A stretch of 64,000 nucleotides of DNA, taken from Macrotis lagotis (Eukaryota; Chordata; Mammalia; Peramelemorphia; Peramelidae). The notes beneath the pieces are model-generated. The model was not told the origin of the DNA and ran no database searches. It saw nothing but the letters and a program-made list of their open reading frames with translations. The first letter of the stretch is position 1; each line of letters opens with the position of its first letter. The translations under genes were made by a program, and so were the position numbers. This document shows positions 63,555 through 64,000 of the stretch, piece after piece. Location: positions 225,804,996 through 225,868,995 of the forward strand of contig NC_133666.1 in the NCBI RefSeq assembly GCF_037893015.1, in the 5' to 3' direction.

Positions 63555-64000
63555 TTTCTATCATAAAGGGGAAAAAATCATCTCTGTTCCTTGGGAGCCT
63601 TTTTATCTCAACACATTACGGGAAACAATAGATATCTTAATGCCAATGAATAAATAGCTCCCTCAGCATTTTATATCTTGAACTCACCAGCATCTGTTGA
63701 TTCTTCCCCCCCACCCGCCGACCCTTACTGATTGATTTAATGTCACTTGGGGCTTCACATGTTCATTTCTTGGATCATAAATATTTTCTTTCATCTTAGT
63801 CTAATAGATGATAAACTTTCATTTTTTACATGTAGCATTTCTCATACTCTAAGCTCTCAGATGGAAGAGACCATGTGTTATTCTTCCCTGTGTTTCAATC
63901 CAACACATTACTTCTAGTATCCCCTAAATAGATCATTTTTTATTTCTCTATTAATATGTAGATTTCTTAATATTCATGAGTTAATTGGGGTAAGGGCAAT
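63555..64000. other. Mostly unique DNA to window end
   Basis: A possible L2 3' UTR-like stretch lies at 63770-63935 ('aagctctcagatggaagagacc'). No firm call. Confidence 0.4.

Noticed and set aside
1..64000. CRISPR array or prokaryotic operon
   Set aside because: Regularly spaced repeats are microsatellites; composition, SINEs and lack of coding density show animal nuclear DNA.
1..64000. Endogenous retrovirus
   Set aside because: I saw no paired LTRs, primer-binding site next to an LTR, or gag/pol/env reading frame. The leader-like frame at 38419 is not enough.

Overview
This window looks like nuclear DNA of a marsupial, most likely an Australian one. It is AT-rich, CpG-poor and intron- or intergenic-like. 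It is full of tRNA-derived CORE-SINEs (MIR, MIR3, MAR1-like), short A-tailed SINEs of the kind I know as WSINE1 (a family of Australian marsupials), L2/CR1/L1/RTE-type LINE remnants and long CA/GT/TA/GA microsatellites. Repeat family names are from memory and were not searched. I find no protein-coding gene, tRNA, rRNA, CRISPR array or convincing retroviral provirus. Open frames over 60 codons are chance frames, microsatellite frames, or decayed LINE reverse-transcriptase frames. One small-RNA pseudogene is clear: a nearly full-length 7SL RNA retrocopy on the minus strand at about 47.4-47.7 kb.

Layout. 1-12 kb: old MIR/MIR3 copies, a WSINE-like insertion with a 16-bp target-site duplication (4.34 kb), and a cluster of plus-strand L2 reverse-transcriptase pieces (8.4-11.6 kb). 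An RTE-type LINE 3' part with a decayed C-terminal zinc finger (9.4-10.2 kb) lies within that cluster. 12-24.8 kb: mostly unique DNA with scattered SINEs, a tandem duplication of a SINE plus its flank (15.5-15.9 kb) and a perfect 24-bp inverted repeat (18.07-18.19 kb). 24.8-28.0 kb: a 3.2-kb block without any recognisable interspersed repeat, a candidate for conserved regulatory DNA. 28-37 kb: nested SINEs, two L1 3' ends tail to tail (29.4-31.5 kb), a second RTE-type LINE piece (34.65-35.2 kb) and several WSINE-like copies. 37-42 kb: mostly unique, with a purine-rich/CpG-containing island (38.1-38.7 kb) and a CR1/L3-like remnant (39.3-39.9 kb). 42.0-44.3 kb: a 2.3-kb antisense L2 with several later insertions. 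44.3-52 kb: SINEs, the 7SL retropseudogene and a second repeat-poor block (47.7-50.0 kb). 52-64 kb: dense old SINEs and L2 tails, compound microsatellites, an L2 piece joined to an antisense L1 ORF2 piece (60.7-62.3 kb) and two more SINEs at the end.

Nothing here acts as a pathway. The informative content is the record of transposition: SINEs nested antisense in L2 tails, SINE in SINE, and a LINE and SINEs sharing a 3' tail. The other points of interest are the unexplained unique blocks and three short structures I could not assign: the inverted repeat, a 70-90 bp paired repeat, and a shared 3' extension of MIR3-type copies. All repeat calls rest on eye-matched similarity to remembered consensus sequences, so boundaries are good to roughly 10-30 bases unless a target-site duplication is given.
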